A DNA stretch of 64,000 bases from NCBI GenBank assembly GCA_020024455.1, contig JAHHTU010000002.1, forward strand, positions 1 to 64,000, written 5' to 3'. The stretch is from Anaerotignum sp. GTDB taxonomy: Bacteria > Bacillota > Clostridia > Lachnospirales > Anaerotignaceae. The notes under the pieces are model-generated. The model saw nothing but the letters and a program-made list of their open reading frames with translations, made no database searches and was not told where the DNA came from. Shown one piece after another: positions 33,886-41,396 of the stretch; position 1 is the stretch's first letter, and each line of letters begins with the position of its first letter. The translations under genes were made by a program, and so were the position numbers.

Positions 33886-33993
33886 TTTCTTCTCTCGTCC
33901 AGACTGTCTGTCGGCTTTGTAATTGCAACAAATCTGCCTCATCGGCTTGCGGGCTGTCACCGCCGGTAGAGATTTTTCCCATTCTCGAAGAAA
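33886..33993 (-). promoter_or_regulatory. FMN riboswitch (RFN element)
   Basis: The minus strand carries the RFN core: TTTCTTCGAGAATGGG at the 5' side, CTCTACCGGCGGTGACAGCC, CAAGCCGATGAGGCAGAT, AGCCGACAGACAGTCTGGA and the closing GAGAGAAGAAA. The outer stem (TTTCTTC with GAAGAAA) can pair. FMN binding should favour the downstream terminator and shut off the MATE gene. No ribosynthesis gene lies nearby. Confidence 0.95.
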
Positions 33994-34021
33994 TCGCTAT
34001 ATGATAGTATGTTTTTTTGTT

Positions 34022-34450
34022 TTATTTTATGATACTGTTGCCGCAGTTGGTGCAAAAATTTTGTCCCTGTTGCACCACCGCCCCGCAATGACTGCAACAG
34101 GTGATTGTTTCACTTTGTTGCTCTTTTTCGCATTGTTCCGCTTTTTTCTGTTGTAAGCGTTGTTCCTTCTCCGCCTGTCGGTCTGCCTTGATTTTTGCAA
34201 TCTCTGTTTGATAGGACGCGATATTTTGCTGTGCCATAACAATTTTTTCACAAATTTCCATAGGTTCTTGTTCCAATATTTCTCCTGCCAAAAACTTTTC
34301 CCAATAATATAACCCCAATGCTCTTTGGTATGCAGTAATATTGCCCTCCTGTACGGAAATATCACCGTTGATGCGGTTGATTTCCAATCCATCATTTGCT
34401 TTTTCTGCCGCACTTTTTGCAATTTCACCCAATTTATCTAAAAAAGCCAT
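34022..34450 (-). CDS. zinc-ribbon protein with coiled-coil middle, 142 aa
   Basis: I do not recognise a named family. The N-terminus (MAFLDKLGEIAKSAAEKANDG) is like that of many small zinc-ribbon proteins of Clostridia. A central region (about 40-115) is helical and rich in Lys, Glu and Gln, probably a coiled coil. The C-terminus holds a zinc ribbon with two CxxC pairs, CSHCG and CTNCG. There is no signal peptide. The start at 34450 follows AGAAGG; a much longer open frame upstream crosses the xpt control region and was rejected. It ends just before the FMN riboswitch. Confidence 0.7.
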   Translation of the reverse strand: MAFLDKLGEIAKSAAEKANDGLEINRINGDISVQEGNITAYQRALGLYYWEKFLAGEILEQEPMEICEKIVMAQQNIASYQTEIAKIKADRQAEKEQRLQQKKAEQCEKEQQSETITCCSHCGAVVQQGQNFCTNCGNSIIK

Positions 34451-34604
34451 TTGTTTCACCTTCTCCATTTTTTGGTCTATACAAAAATTTATTCGCCAAA
34501 AAATAAGATTTCCCTGCATTTTCGCAATTTTTGCAAGGAATATTGTATCAATTTTATGGAATATGTCTGAAAAACTTCTCTTTTCTATATACTTTTCTTC
34601 TAAA

Positions 34605-34666
34605 TTGACAAAAAAATTACAATGTAAGAAAGAGCTATTTACATTGTAAAAAGACCACCGTATAAT
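34605..34666 (+). promoter_or_regulatory. xpt promoter with twin palindromic operators
   Basis: TTTACA (34638-34643), 17 bases and TATAAT (34661-34666) form a strong sigma-A promoter. Two 11-bp palindromes, TTACAATGTAA (34617-34627) and TTACATTGTAA (34639-34649), have centres 22 bp apart, about two helical turns, and the second covers the -35 box. This is the geometry of a repressor operator. The leader would be only about 43 bases, with no purine riboswitch. TTGACA at 34605 has no partner -10 at good spacing. Confidence 0.7.
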
Positions 34667-34715
34667 GATAAGTATTAAAATTTGGGAATTATCGTTTTTA
34701 AGAGGGAGTCTTGTT

Positions 34716-35291
34716 ATGGAGTTGTTGAAACAAAGAATATTAAAAGATGGTACAGAGATTGGTACAGATGTTGTCAAAGTAGACTCATTTCTGAACCATC
34801 AATTAGACATTGGTTTGTTCATGGCATTGGGGAAAGAAATTCACCGTCGTTTTGGTCACCTTGGCATCAACAAAATCTTAACCATTGAATCTTCCGGTAT
34901 CGGGATTGCAGCAATTACATCGATGTACTTTGATTTGGTTCCTGTTGTATTTGCGAAAAAAACACATCCAAGCACAATGACCGAAGATTTTTATGGTGCA
35001 TATGTAAAATCATTTACAAAAGGTACTGTTTCTTTGGCACGTGTTTCTAAAAACTACTTAAACGCAAATGATAAAGTACTCATCATTGATGATTTTCTGG
35101 CACATGGCGAGGCTGCCGCAGGTCTTGCGGATTTGGTAAAGCAAGCAGGCGGCGAAGTATGCGGCATTGCTGCCATCATCGAAAAAGAATTCCAAGGCGG
35201 CAGTAAAAAATTGCGTGATGCAGGGTACTTGGTGGACTCTTTGGCTGTGATTACAAAGGTGGAAAACGGCAAAATTTATTTCAAAGATTAA
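34716..35291 (+). CDS. xpt: xanthine phosphoribosyltransferase
   Basis: Xpt joins xanthine to PRPP, giving XMP for purine salvage. The 191-residue product has the standard length and N-terminus (MELLKQRILKDGTE), a FVKKTHP-like VFAKKTHPSTM segment (about 86-96), and the PRPP-binding motif VLIIDDFLAHGEAA (about 124-137). The ATG at 34716 follows GAGGGAG. In Bacillus and many Clostridia this gene has a guanine riboswitch; here none is seen and twin operators stand at the promoter instead. It is single and closed by a two-way terminator. Confidence 0.94.
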   Translation: MELLKQRILKDGTEIGTDVVKVDSFLNHQLDIGLFMALGKEIHRRFGHLGINKILTIESSGIGIAAITSMYFDLVPVVFAKKTHPSTMTEDFYGAYVKSFTKGTVSLARVSKNYLNANDKVLIIDDFLAHGEAAAGLADLVKQAGGEVCGIAAIIEKEFQGGSKKLRDAGYLVDSLAVITKVENGKIYFKD

Positions 35292-35321
35292 AAAAGAATG
35301 GTACAATGCCATTCTTTTTTT
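35290..35321. terminator. two-way terminator between xpt and the thioesterase
   Basis: AAAGAATGG (35293-35301) pairs with CCATTCTTT (35309-35317), flanked by an A run and a T run. It serves both converging genes. Confidence 0.85.
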
Positions 35322-35739
35322 ATATGGTTGCATATTGTTTTAATATGGTATCCAATTCTGAAAACTGTTGTTTCAGGCGAACGGGTTTTCCTGCGGTATC
35401 CAAAAAACAATGCTCGGAATGTCCTGTACAAACCACAATGCCTGTTTGCGTCTGTTTCATTTCATACCCAATATGTAGTAGAACCCCGTTATATTTTTCT
35501 ATGGTAACATGAATTTCGATGGTTTCCGGAAAACGGCAAGGCTGTTTGTAGCGTACCTGTACCCCAACCACAGGAGATACCATGCCCGCTTGTTCCAATT
35601 TGTCAAATCCCCAACCGATTTGTTCCAAAAAATCCACTCTTGCTTCCTCCATATACCGAATGTAATTGGAATGGTGTACAATCCCCATTTTGTCTGTTTC
35701 ATAATATTGTACTTTGTGTATATATGGTTTTATCATCAT
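35320..35739 (-). CDS. YbgC/FadM-type acyl-CoA thioesterase
   Basis: The 139-residue product is a single hot-dog domain of the 4-hydroxybenzoyl-CoA thioesterase type. The catalytic region YYETDKMGIVHHSNYIRYMEEAR (about 12-34) has the aspartate and histidines of the YbgC subgroup. Such enzymes cleave short acyl-CoA or act on acyl-ACP; the substrate here is unknown. Two ATGs in a row begin it, after AAAGGACG. It stands alone. Confidence 0.87.
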   Translation of the reverse strand: MMIKPYIHKVQYYETDKMGIVHHSNYIRYMEEARVDFLEQIGWGFDKLEQAGMVSPVVGVQVRYKQPCRFPETIEIHVTIEKYNGVLLHIGYEMKQTQTGIVVCTGHSEHCFLDTAGKPVRLKQQFSELDTILKQYATI

Positions 35740-35843
35740 ATGTCGTCCTTTCTTTATTTTGATAAGAAATCATTTGTTTTTTACAATTTTTATGTTATAC
35801 TGACCATAACATCAAATACGGTTTACAGAAAGGAGTATGTCAA

Positions 35844-36800
35844 ATGAAAAAATTTTTTTGCGGTATCCTCACTTTACTTTTGTGTTTTTCTGCCATGGTA
35901 CACCCTGCTTTTGCAAAAGATAAGTTTGTATTTGTATCTGAAAAAGATATCACAACCATAGATGGTTATGAAGTCCCCACCTATATCTATGCAGAATTTT
36001 ATCAACACCCGCAATTCGGCCCACAATATCTTACTTCAAATATGTATTTGTTTCTGCCGGAAAGTGTATTGACAAAGTGCGGATTTGTCACCACTTGGGA
36101 TAAAAAAACACGCATACTGCATATCAAACCCAAACAAAACTTTATGCAAAAATCACAAATACAATATCAGAAATATCCTCCGGACACAGAAGTATTTCAC
36201 CCAGTTGCTTCCAACATCAAAGTGTGTGCCGGTGACAAAGATATCTTTCCACTGCGTGCATACCATAACGGAAAAGAAATGATGATTCACCTTCAAGATT
36301 TATACCATTACTTTGGCAGTGAGTATATAGACCAAGAAACCTATGCAATACATTTTACAACAAAAACCACAGTACCCTCTGTTGTTCTGCCCACAGAGCA
36401 ATCCATATCGCTCAAAGACAACTTTGTACCGGTATTTCATCAATTGCAAATTTATTCTCCCAAAGAAAGTGACTTATATCTTGGTGCATATGCATTATCT
36501 TTTGACAATCAATCTGAATGTGTATACCTGTGTATCGACAATGACTTTTTGGAATATATAGGTGCCAAGCCCACCGTCCAGAAAGACCATCTGACATTTT
36601 CTGCGTCTGCAAAACCGTTTGTTTTGCCACCCATGGTGGAAAGCTACCTACAAGGGCCGGTCTATATACATACCGTAAATTGTCATTTATACAATCAAAA
36701 ACAGCAAGAAACTGTTTCTCATGACAACTATCCGGTACTGCTTTCCATGAATGAAGATTTATATATCCGTGCAGATAAAGTACAGGAAGCCTTGTCCTAA
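35844..36800 (+). CDS. secreted protein with degenerate copper-amine-oxidase-like N-terminal (stalk) repeats
   Basis: The 318-residue product has a clear signal peptide (cleavage likely after AFA near residue 25). Two stretches resemble the small alpha-beta repeat called the copper amine oxidase N-terminal domain, common in surface proteins of Firmicutes: LPESVLTKCGFVTTWDKKT (about 73-91) with a following strand, and LRAYHNGKEMMIHLQDL (about 133-149) with YFGSEY. The similarity is weak and this is only a suggestion. No catalytic motif is seen. The start follows AAAGGAG, and an extended -10 (TGT then TATACT near 35798) may be the promoter. It is monocistronic. Confidence 0.65.
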   Translation: MKKFFCGILTLLLCFSAMVHPAFAKDKFVFVSEKDITTIDGYEVPTYIYAEFYQHPQFGPQYLTSNMYLFLPESVLTKCGFVTTWDKKTRILHIKPKQNFMQKSQIQYQKYPPDTEVFHPVASNIKVCAGDKDIFPLRAYHNGKEMMIHLQDLYHYFGSEYIDQETYAIHFTTKTTVPSVVLPTEQSISLKDNFVPVFHQLQIYSPKESDLYLGAYALSFDNQSECVYLCIDNDFLEYIGAKPTVQKDHLTFSASAKPFVLPPMVESYLQGPVYIHTVNCHLYNQKQQETVSHDNYPVLLSMNEDLYIRADKVQEALS

Positions 36801-36811
36801 TGGCATAACAC

Positions 36812-36852
36812 AAAAAAAGTATGATGAAAGTGAACTTTCATCATACTTTTTG
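36812..36852. terminator. two-way terminator after the secreted-protein gene
   Basis: A 15-bp stem, 36816-36830 with 36835-36849, with a four-base loop is flanked by A and T runs. It serves the plus-strand gene and the converging CD1247-like gene, whose stop is at 36854. Confidence 0.88.
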
Positions 36853-36853
36853 A

Positions 36854-37204
36854 TTAGAATTTTAACTCGTCCAAGTCAATCGTTCCCATCGGGATACCAT
36901 TTCCGCACCCCGGACAAGCAATTTCCGTTTCTGTTTCCATGGTTTCTTCGTCCACATCAATTTCTTCGCCGCAGTTGGGGCAAATAAAGGAATAGAAGTA
37001 CACAGGCTCTTCTGCATCTTCGTCATCATCTATCTGCATTTCTTCCAACTCCTCGTCGTCCAAAAAAGTTTCCAGCATAAACGCCATATCTTCCAAAATA
37101 TCCATCACGCCATGCAGTATTTTTCCCTCTTTGGTATCAGGGTCAAAGCCACTGCCGTCACAAAGACCTCGCAAATATGTGATTTTCTTTTCAAAATATT
37201 CCAT
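36854..37204 (-). CDS. CD1247 N-terminal-domain protein with zinc ribbon
   Basis: The 116-residue acidic protein resembles the clostridial CD1247-type family. The N-terminus MEYFEKKITYLRGLCDGSG is its hallmark, followed by an acidic stretch (about 45-65) and a zinc ribbon with CPNCGEEI and CPGCGNG. Its function is unknown; the ribbon suggests nucleic acid or protein binding. It starts 35 bases after efp on the same strand and so is probably co-transcribed with it. The ATG follows AAAGGAG. Confidence 0.78.
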   Translation of the reverse strand: MEYFEKKITYLRGLCDGSGFDPDTKEGKILHGVMDILEDMAFMLETFLDDEELEEMQIDDDEDAEEPVYFYSFICPNCGEEIDVDEETMETETEIACPGCGNGIPMGTIDLDELKF

Positions 37205-37239
37205 GGTTTATGCTCCTTTCCGGTCATATGCCGAACAAA

Positions 37240-37803
37240 TTAGCCGTTTACTCTACCCAAGTATTCGCCTGTACGTGTATCAATTTTGATAATTTCGTTC
37301 TGGTTGATGAACAAAGGTACTTGTACAGAAGCACCTGTTTCCACGATAGCAGGTTTTGTTGCACCCTGTGCTGTGTTGCCTGCGAAACCTGGTTCTGTCT
37401 GTGTGATTTCCAATTCTACAAACAAAGGTGGTTCAATACCGAAGATTTTACCATCATGAGAGAGAATTTTTACAGTTTCGTTTTCTTTTACGAATTCCAA
37501 TGCATCGCCCACATCGCTTGCGTTGATTGCAATCTGGTCAAATGTTTCATTGTTCATGAAGTGGAACAATTCGCCATCGCTGTACAGATATTGCATATCC
37601 TGTCTGTCGATGTGTGCTTTGGACATTTTTTCGGTAGGACGGAATGTTTTTTCAACAACCGCACCTGTTTTCAAATTTTTCAATCTTGTACGAACAAAAG
37701 CCGCACCTTTACCGGGTTTTACGTGCTGGAATTCCAATACGCTGTATACATCGCCTTCGTATTCCATGGTTACGCCGTTTCTAAGTTCACCTGCAGAAAT
37801 CAT
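37240..37803 (-). CDS. efp: translation elongation factor P
   Basis: EF-P (187 residues, full length) relieves ribosome stalling at polyproline. The loop residue that carries a modification in other species is a lysine, K32, in KPGKGAAFV. The C-terminal OB domain ends with IDTRTGEYLGRVNG. The ATG at 37803 follows GAGGAGG. A strong -10 (TATAAT, complement of 37865-37870) is visible about 60 bases upstream, but its -35 is poor. No EpmA/EpmB or YmfI-type modification gene is nearby. Confidence 0.96.
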   Translation of the reverse strand: MISAGELRNGVTMEYEGDVYSVLEFQHVKPGKGAAFVRTRLKNLKTGAVVEKTFRPTEKMSKAHIDRQDMQYLYSDGELFHFMNNETFDQIAINASDVGDALEFVKENETVKILSHDGKIFGIEPPLFVELEITQTEPGFAGNTAQGATKPAIVETGASVQVPLFINQNEIIKIDTRTGEYLGRVNG

Positions 37804-37962
37804 GTATATTTTCCTCCTCAAACTTCTGTTGCAGAAATCCCTCTGCAAACTTTTACTTGTTTATATTATACCTTATTCTAAAAAATAAGCATATCCTTTC
37901 TTATTTTAATGGAAAATCTGTGATTTTTCAATACACAAATTGCGAAAAAAACAGATTTTTGC

Positions 37963-38472
37963 TTATTTTATGCCATTTCTTTTGAAATATATCCGCATGA
38001 CACAGCGTTCCAAGCCTCTTTTGATTTTTGTTGCAAACTGGTCACGGTTACAAATGGGGGCTGTCATAATGCAATACATACCCGCCTGATGCCCGCACCA
38101 CATATCTGTAAACACTTGGTCACCGATAATTGCTGCATTTTTCGGCAAAATATGCATTTTTTCCAATACACGTTTGACTTTTTTTGTGCTTGGCTTGCCT
38201 GCTTTATGCACTGCCAATAATTTCAAATTGCGGTTAAACAACTGCACACGTGCTTTATTGTTATTGGAAAGAATACATACACGAAATCCCATTTTCTTTA
38301 ATTTCGCAAAAAAATCAATCAATGCATCATCGGGTTCTGCCACATCAAACGGGGCAATCGTATTGTCAATATCAAACACCAATGCTTGAATCCCCTGTCT
38401 TTGCAACTGCTGCAAAGGCAACTCATACACCGATTGGATATACAAATCGGGGAAAAAACGTTCCAGTATCAT
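37963..38472 (-). CDS. YqeG family HAD-type phosphatase
   Basis: The 169-residue product is a HAD subfamily IIIA protein. Motif I is FDIDNTIAPFD (about 33-43), motif II the SNNN near 70, motif III a conserved lysine region with GKPSTKKV, and motif IV GDQVFTDMWCG. YqeG-type enzymes include a mitochondrial phosphatidylglycerophosphate phosphatase relative; the substrate in Clostridia is not settled. The ATG at 38472 follows GGAGGAG and overlaps the end of the NifX-like gene by four bases, showing tight coupling. Confidence 0.88.
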   Translation of the reverse strand: MILERFFPDLYIQSVYELPLQQLQRQGIQALVFDIDNTIAPFDVAEPDDALIDFFAKLKKMGFRVCILSNNNKARVQLFNRNLKLLAVHKAGKPSTKKVKRVLEKMHILPKNAAIIGDQVFTDMWCGHQAGMYCIMTAPICNRDQFATKIKRGLERCVMRIYFKRNGIK

Positions 38473-38828
38473 AGCTCCTCCTTCATTCTTACATCTAATT
38501 CCATACGCAACCATGCGTTTTCTTCTACCGTACCCAGTGCCTCTCCACTCAAATACCGCACCATCACATCATCTGCATCTCCCGTAACACCATAGGTCAG
38601 TTCAATCCGCTTGGTACGCAACAATGTTTTGCCCGCAGAGCGAATGTCTGCACAAATGACAACATTGATTTGCTGTGTTTCCAAAAAATCTGCAATCGAC
38701 ATCTCTCCCAGAGGCACAATTTCTTTGGATTTTACCAATTCAATCTCCACATCATATATTGTAAATTCTTTTGCTTTATCGTATTGCAAAAAAATCTGAC
38801 CGTCTTTTGTGGGCAAAGCCACACGCAT
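38469..38828 (-). CDS. NifB/NifX-type dinitrogenase cofactor-biosynthesis-like protein
   Basis: The 119-residue product is a single RNase H-like NifX/NifB-C domain. It starts MRVALPTKDGQIF, has the central FLETQQINVVICADI segment (about 49-63) and GVTGDADDVMVRYLSGE near the C-terminus. In nitrogen-fixing species this fold binds Fe-S cluster precursors. No nif gene is present here, and stand-alone copies are common in Clostridia with unknown roles. It lacks the usual histidine-rich motif after QIF. It is the first gene of an operon with yqeG. The start follows AAAGGCGGTG. Confidence 0.75.
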   Translation of the reverse strand: MRVALPTKDGQIFLQYDKAKEFTIYDVEIELVKSKEIVPLGEMSIADFLETQQINVVICADIRSAGKTLLRTKRIELTYGVTGDADDVMVRYLSGEALGTVEENAWLRMELDVRMKEEL

Positions 38829-38855
38829 ACGACCACACCGCCTTTCTTTTTTTTC

Positions 38856-38884
38856 ATTTTATCTATCCTTTTTTATATTGTCAA
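38856..38884 (-). promoter_or_regulatory. promoter of the nifX-like/yqeG operon
   Basis: TTGACA (complement at 38879-38884), 17 bases and TAAAAT (complement at 38856-38861) match sigma-A well, about 30 bases before the ATG. Confidence 0.75.
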
Positions 38885-38902
38885 ACTTTTGGTAAAAATT
38901 TT

Positions 38903-38931
38903 TTGCGTATTTCAGAAAAAAAGGGTAAAAT
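38903..38931 (+). promoter_or_regulatory. promoter of the M29 aminopeptidase gene
   Basis: TTGCGT (38903-38908), 17 bases and TAAAAT (38926-38931) form a plausible sigma-A promoter, divergent from the nifX-like promoter only 18 bases away. Confidence 0.55.
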
Positions 38932-38974
38932 AAACCATGTAGCATACACAAGCAACAAAGAAAGGAGCAATCAT

Positions 38975-40090
38975 ATGGACCCTAGATTAGAAACATTGGC
39001 ATATAATTTGGTGCATCATTCCTGCCGTTTGCAAAAAGGCGAAAAAGTCATGATTCACCAAAACGGCATACACCCCACACCTTTGGTGAAAGCCATCATC
39101 AAAGAAGTATACAAAATCGGTGCGACTCCATTTCTGAGATTGATGACCAATTCTTTGGAACGGGAGTTGTTGATGGGTGCAACAGAAGACCAAATGCATT
39201 TAATGGCAGAAGCCGACGCTTTATTGATGAAAGAAATGGACGCATTTATCGGTGTCAGAGGAGAGGACAACATCGCAGAGCAAGCAGATGTCCCCATGGA
39301 CAAACAGGATTTGTACAACCGTTTTTATTCCTCTCCTGTGCATCATGATATCCGTGTACCACACACCAAATGGGTGGTATTGCGTTATCCCACAAACAGC
39401 ATGGCACAGTCTGCCCATACCAGCTTAGAAGATTTTGAAGATTTTTATTTCAATGTTTGCAACTTGGATTACAGCAAGATGTCAAAAGCTATGGACAACT
39501 TGGTGGATTTGATGAACCGCACAGACAAAGTGCATTTGATTGCAAAAGGCACAGACCTGACATTTTCCATCAAAGACATTCCTGCCATCAAATGTGCAGG
39601 CGGTTGCAATATCCCTGACGGGGAAGTCTATACCGCACCTGTCAAAGACTCTGTCAACGGTGTCATCACATACAACACCCCATCTGAGGAAAACAGCTTT
39701 ACATTTGAAAATGTAAAATTGACATTTGAAAACGGTAAAATCATTGACTGTGACGGAAATGACAAAGAACGCCTGCAAAAAATATTTGACACAGACGAAG
39801 GTGCAAGATATGTGGGGGAATTTGCCATCGGTGTAAACCCTTATATCACAAAACCCATGAATAACATATTGTTTGATGAAAAAATCATGGGCAGTATCCA
39901 TTTTACCCCCGGTAACTGCTATGACGATGCCCCCAACGGCAACAAATCCGCAATCCATTGGGATTTGGTTTTGATTATGACACCGGAGTACGGTGGCGGC
40001 GAAATTTGGTTTGATGATGTGTTAATTCGCAAAGACGGTCGTTTTGTTCTGCCTGAATTGGATTGCTTAAATCCCGAAAACTTAAAATAA
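38975..40090 (+). CDS. M29 family aminopeptidase
   Basis: The 371-residue product belongs to the M29 (thermophilic aminopeptidase, AmpS/PepS) family of two-metal peptidases. The typical N-terminus DPRLETLAYNLVHHSCRLQKGEKV is present; the ligand region around GEVYTAPVKDSVNG (about 208-221) with the E and the later NPYITKPMNNILFDEKIMGSIHF (near 288-310) are family features. It removes N-terminal residues from peptides in the cytoplasm. The ATG at 38975 follows AAAGGAG; the longer frame overlaps the divergent gene and is rejected. It is monocistronic. Confidence 0.9.
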   Translation: MDPRLETLAYNLVHHSCRLQKGEKVMIHQNGIHPTPLVKAIIKEVYKIGATPFLRLMTNSLERELLMGATEDQMHLMAEADALLMKEMDAFIGVRGEDNIAEQADVPMDKQDLYNRFYSSPVHHDIRVPHTKWVVLRYPTNSMAQSAHTSLEDFEDFYFNVCNLDYSKMSKAMDNLVDLMNRTDKVHLIAKGTDLTFSIKDIPAIKCAGGCNIPDGEVYTAPVKDSVNGVITYNTPSEENSFTFENVKLTFENGKIIDCDGNDKERLQKIFDTDEGARYVGEFAIGVNPYITKPMNNILFDEKIMGSIHFTPGNCYDDAPNGNKSAIHWDLVLIMTPEYGGGEIWFDDVLIRKDGRFVLPELDCLNPENLK

Positions 40091-40091
40091 T

Positions 40092-40128
40092 CAAAAAAAA
40101 TCCCCTATCCAATAGGGGATTTTTTTTT
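40092..40128. terminator. two-way terminator between the aminopeptidase gene and murG
   Basis: ATCCCCTAT (40100-40108) and ATAGGGGAT (40112-40120) pair with a three-base loop, flanked by eight A and eight T residues. It serves both converging genes. Confidence 0.9.
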
Positions 40129-41185
40129 ATGATAATTTTCTGATTTGTGCCATGACTGCCTCCACACCGTCTTTTTGTGTGCTTTCTGCCATTGCTTTTT
40201 GATACTTGTCTTTGTTTTGGTATAAATTGCGTACTGCCTGCTCCATGGCGTTTGCTGTCAGACGTTCTTCTTCCAACACCATGGCAAACCCTTGTTTTTC
40301 ATAAGATGCCGCATTGAGAATTTGGTCGCCTCTGCTTGCTTTTGCAGAAAGCGGAATGAGCAAATGCGGTTTTTGCAGTGCTGCAAATTCGGATATAGAA
40401 TTGCTGCCTGCACGGGAAATCAACACATCTGCTGCCGCAAACAAATCCGACAATCCTTCTGAAATATATTCAAATTGACAATATCCTGTCTGCTGTTGCA
40501 ATTTTGGTTCTAAATGTCCTTTTCCGCACAAATGCATGACATCAAAATCCTTGCACAAATTGGGCAGTATTTCCCGCAAACAATCATTCAACTTCACAGA
40601 ACCCAAAGAACCGCCCATCAACATCACAACCGGTTTTTCTCCTGTAAAACCGCATCGTTGCAGTCCTTTTTCTTTTTGTCCTGCAAACAATTCTTTTCGG
40701 ATTGGTGTACCTGTATGCACACCTTTTCCTTTTGTATATTGCACCGTTTCCGGAAATGTGGTACAAACCACTCTTGCAAACGGCATAGCAATTTTATTTG
40801 CCAAACCGGGTGTAATATCTGATTCGTGAATGATAACAGGAATTTTATTTCTCTTTGCCCCCAACACCACAGGCACAGCCACAAAACCACCCTTTGAAAA
40901 TACCACATCTGGTTTCAGTTTTTTCAACAATTTGGTTGCCTCTTGCACCCCTTTGACCACACGGAACATATCCGTTATATTTTGTTTGGAGAGATATCTT
41001 CTCAATTTCCCTGTTGCAATGCTGTAATATGGTACGCCTGCATCTTCCATCAGCGTTTTTTCAATCCCGTTCTCAGAACCAATATAAACCACTTCCCAAC
41101 CCTCTGCCTGCAACACAGGCAACAGTGCCAAATTCGGTGTCACGTGTCCGGCTGTGCCGCCACCTGTCAATACAATTCGTTTCAT
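40127..41185 (-). CDS. murG: MurG, lipid II-forming GlcNAc transferase
   Basis: MurG adds GlcNAc from UDP-GlcNAc to lipid I on the inner membrane face, completing lipid II. The 352-residue product has the glycine-rich loop TGGGTAGHVTPN (7-18), SKGGFVAVP (near 95-103), IHESDITPGLANK (near 117-129) and the UDP-binding ISRAGSNSISEFAAL (near 254-268). The second G loop reads MLMGGSLGSVKLN. The gene stands alone, away from a dcw cluster. A possible promoter, TTGTAT-17-CATAAA, lies about 60 bases upstream. Confidence 0.96.
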   Translation of the reverse strand: MKRIVLTGGGTAGHVTPNLALLPVLQAEGWEVVYIGSENGIEKTLMEDAGVPYYSIATGKLRRYLSKQNITDMFRVVKGVQEATKLLKKLKPDVVFSKGGFVAVPVVLGAKRNKIPVIIHESDITPGLANKIAMPFARVVCTTFPETVQYTKGKGVHTGTPIRKELFAGQKEKGLQRCGFTGEKPVVMLMGGSLGSVKLNDCLREILPNLCKDFDVMHLCGKGHLEPKLQQQTGYCQFEYISEGLSDLFAAADVLISRAGSNSISEFAALQKPHLLIPLSAKASRGDQILNAASYEKQGFAMVLEEERLTANAMEQAVRNLYQNKDKYQKAMAESTQKDGVEAVMAQIRKLS

Positions 41186-41396
41186 ATATTTTTCACCTCT
41201 GTATTTTTCCCGTTATTTGCTTTTTGCTATTTTTATGCAAACATCATTTGTTTCATACAATACCTGTATCATAACAAAAAAATACACAGACGAAAAGGTG
41301 TATTTCCAAAAAGAATATTCCAAAAAGAAGAAAGTATTTTCTTTTTTTGCATATCCATATAAAAAACAGATTTTGCACAAAAGGAGCGTTCGTATC

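Noticed and set aside
34667..34715. Guanine or xanthine riboswitch before xpt
   Set aside because: The leader is only about 43 bases and lacks the conserved three-way junction core.
34451..34777. Longer version of the zinc-ribbon protein
   Set aside because: The extension overlaps the xpt control region on the other strand, has no ribosome site, and reads as low-complexity translation of AT-rich DNA.
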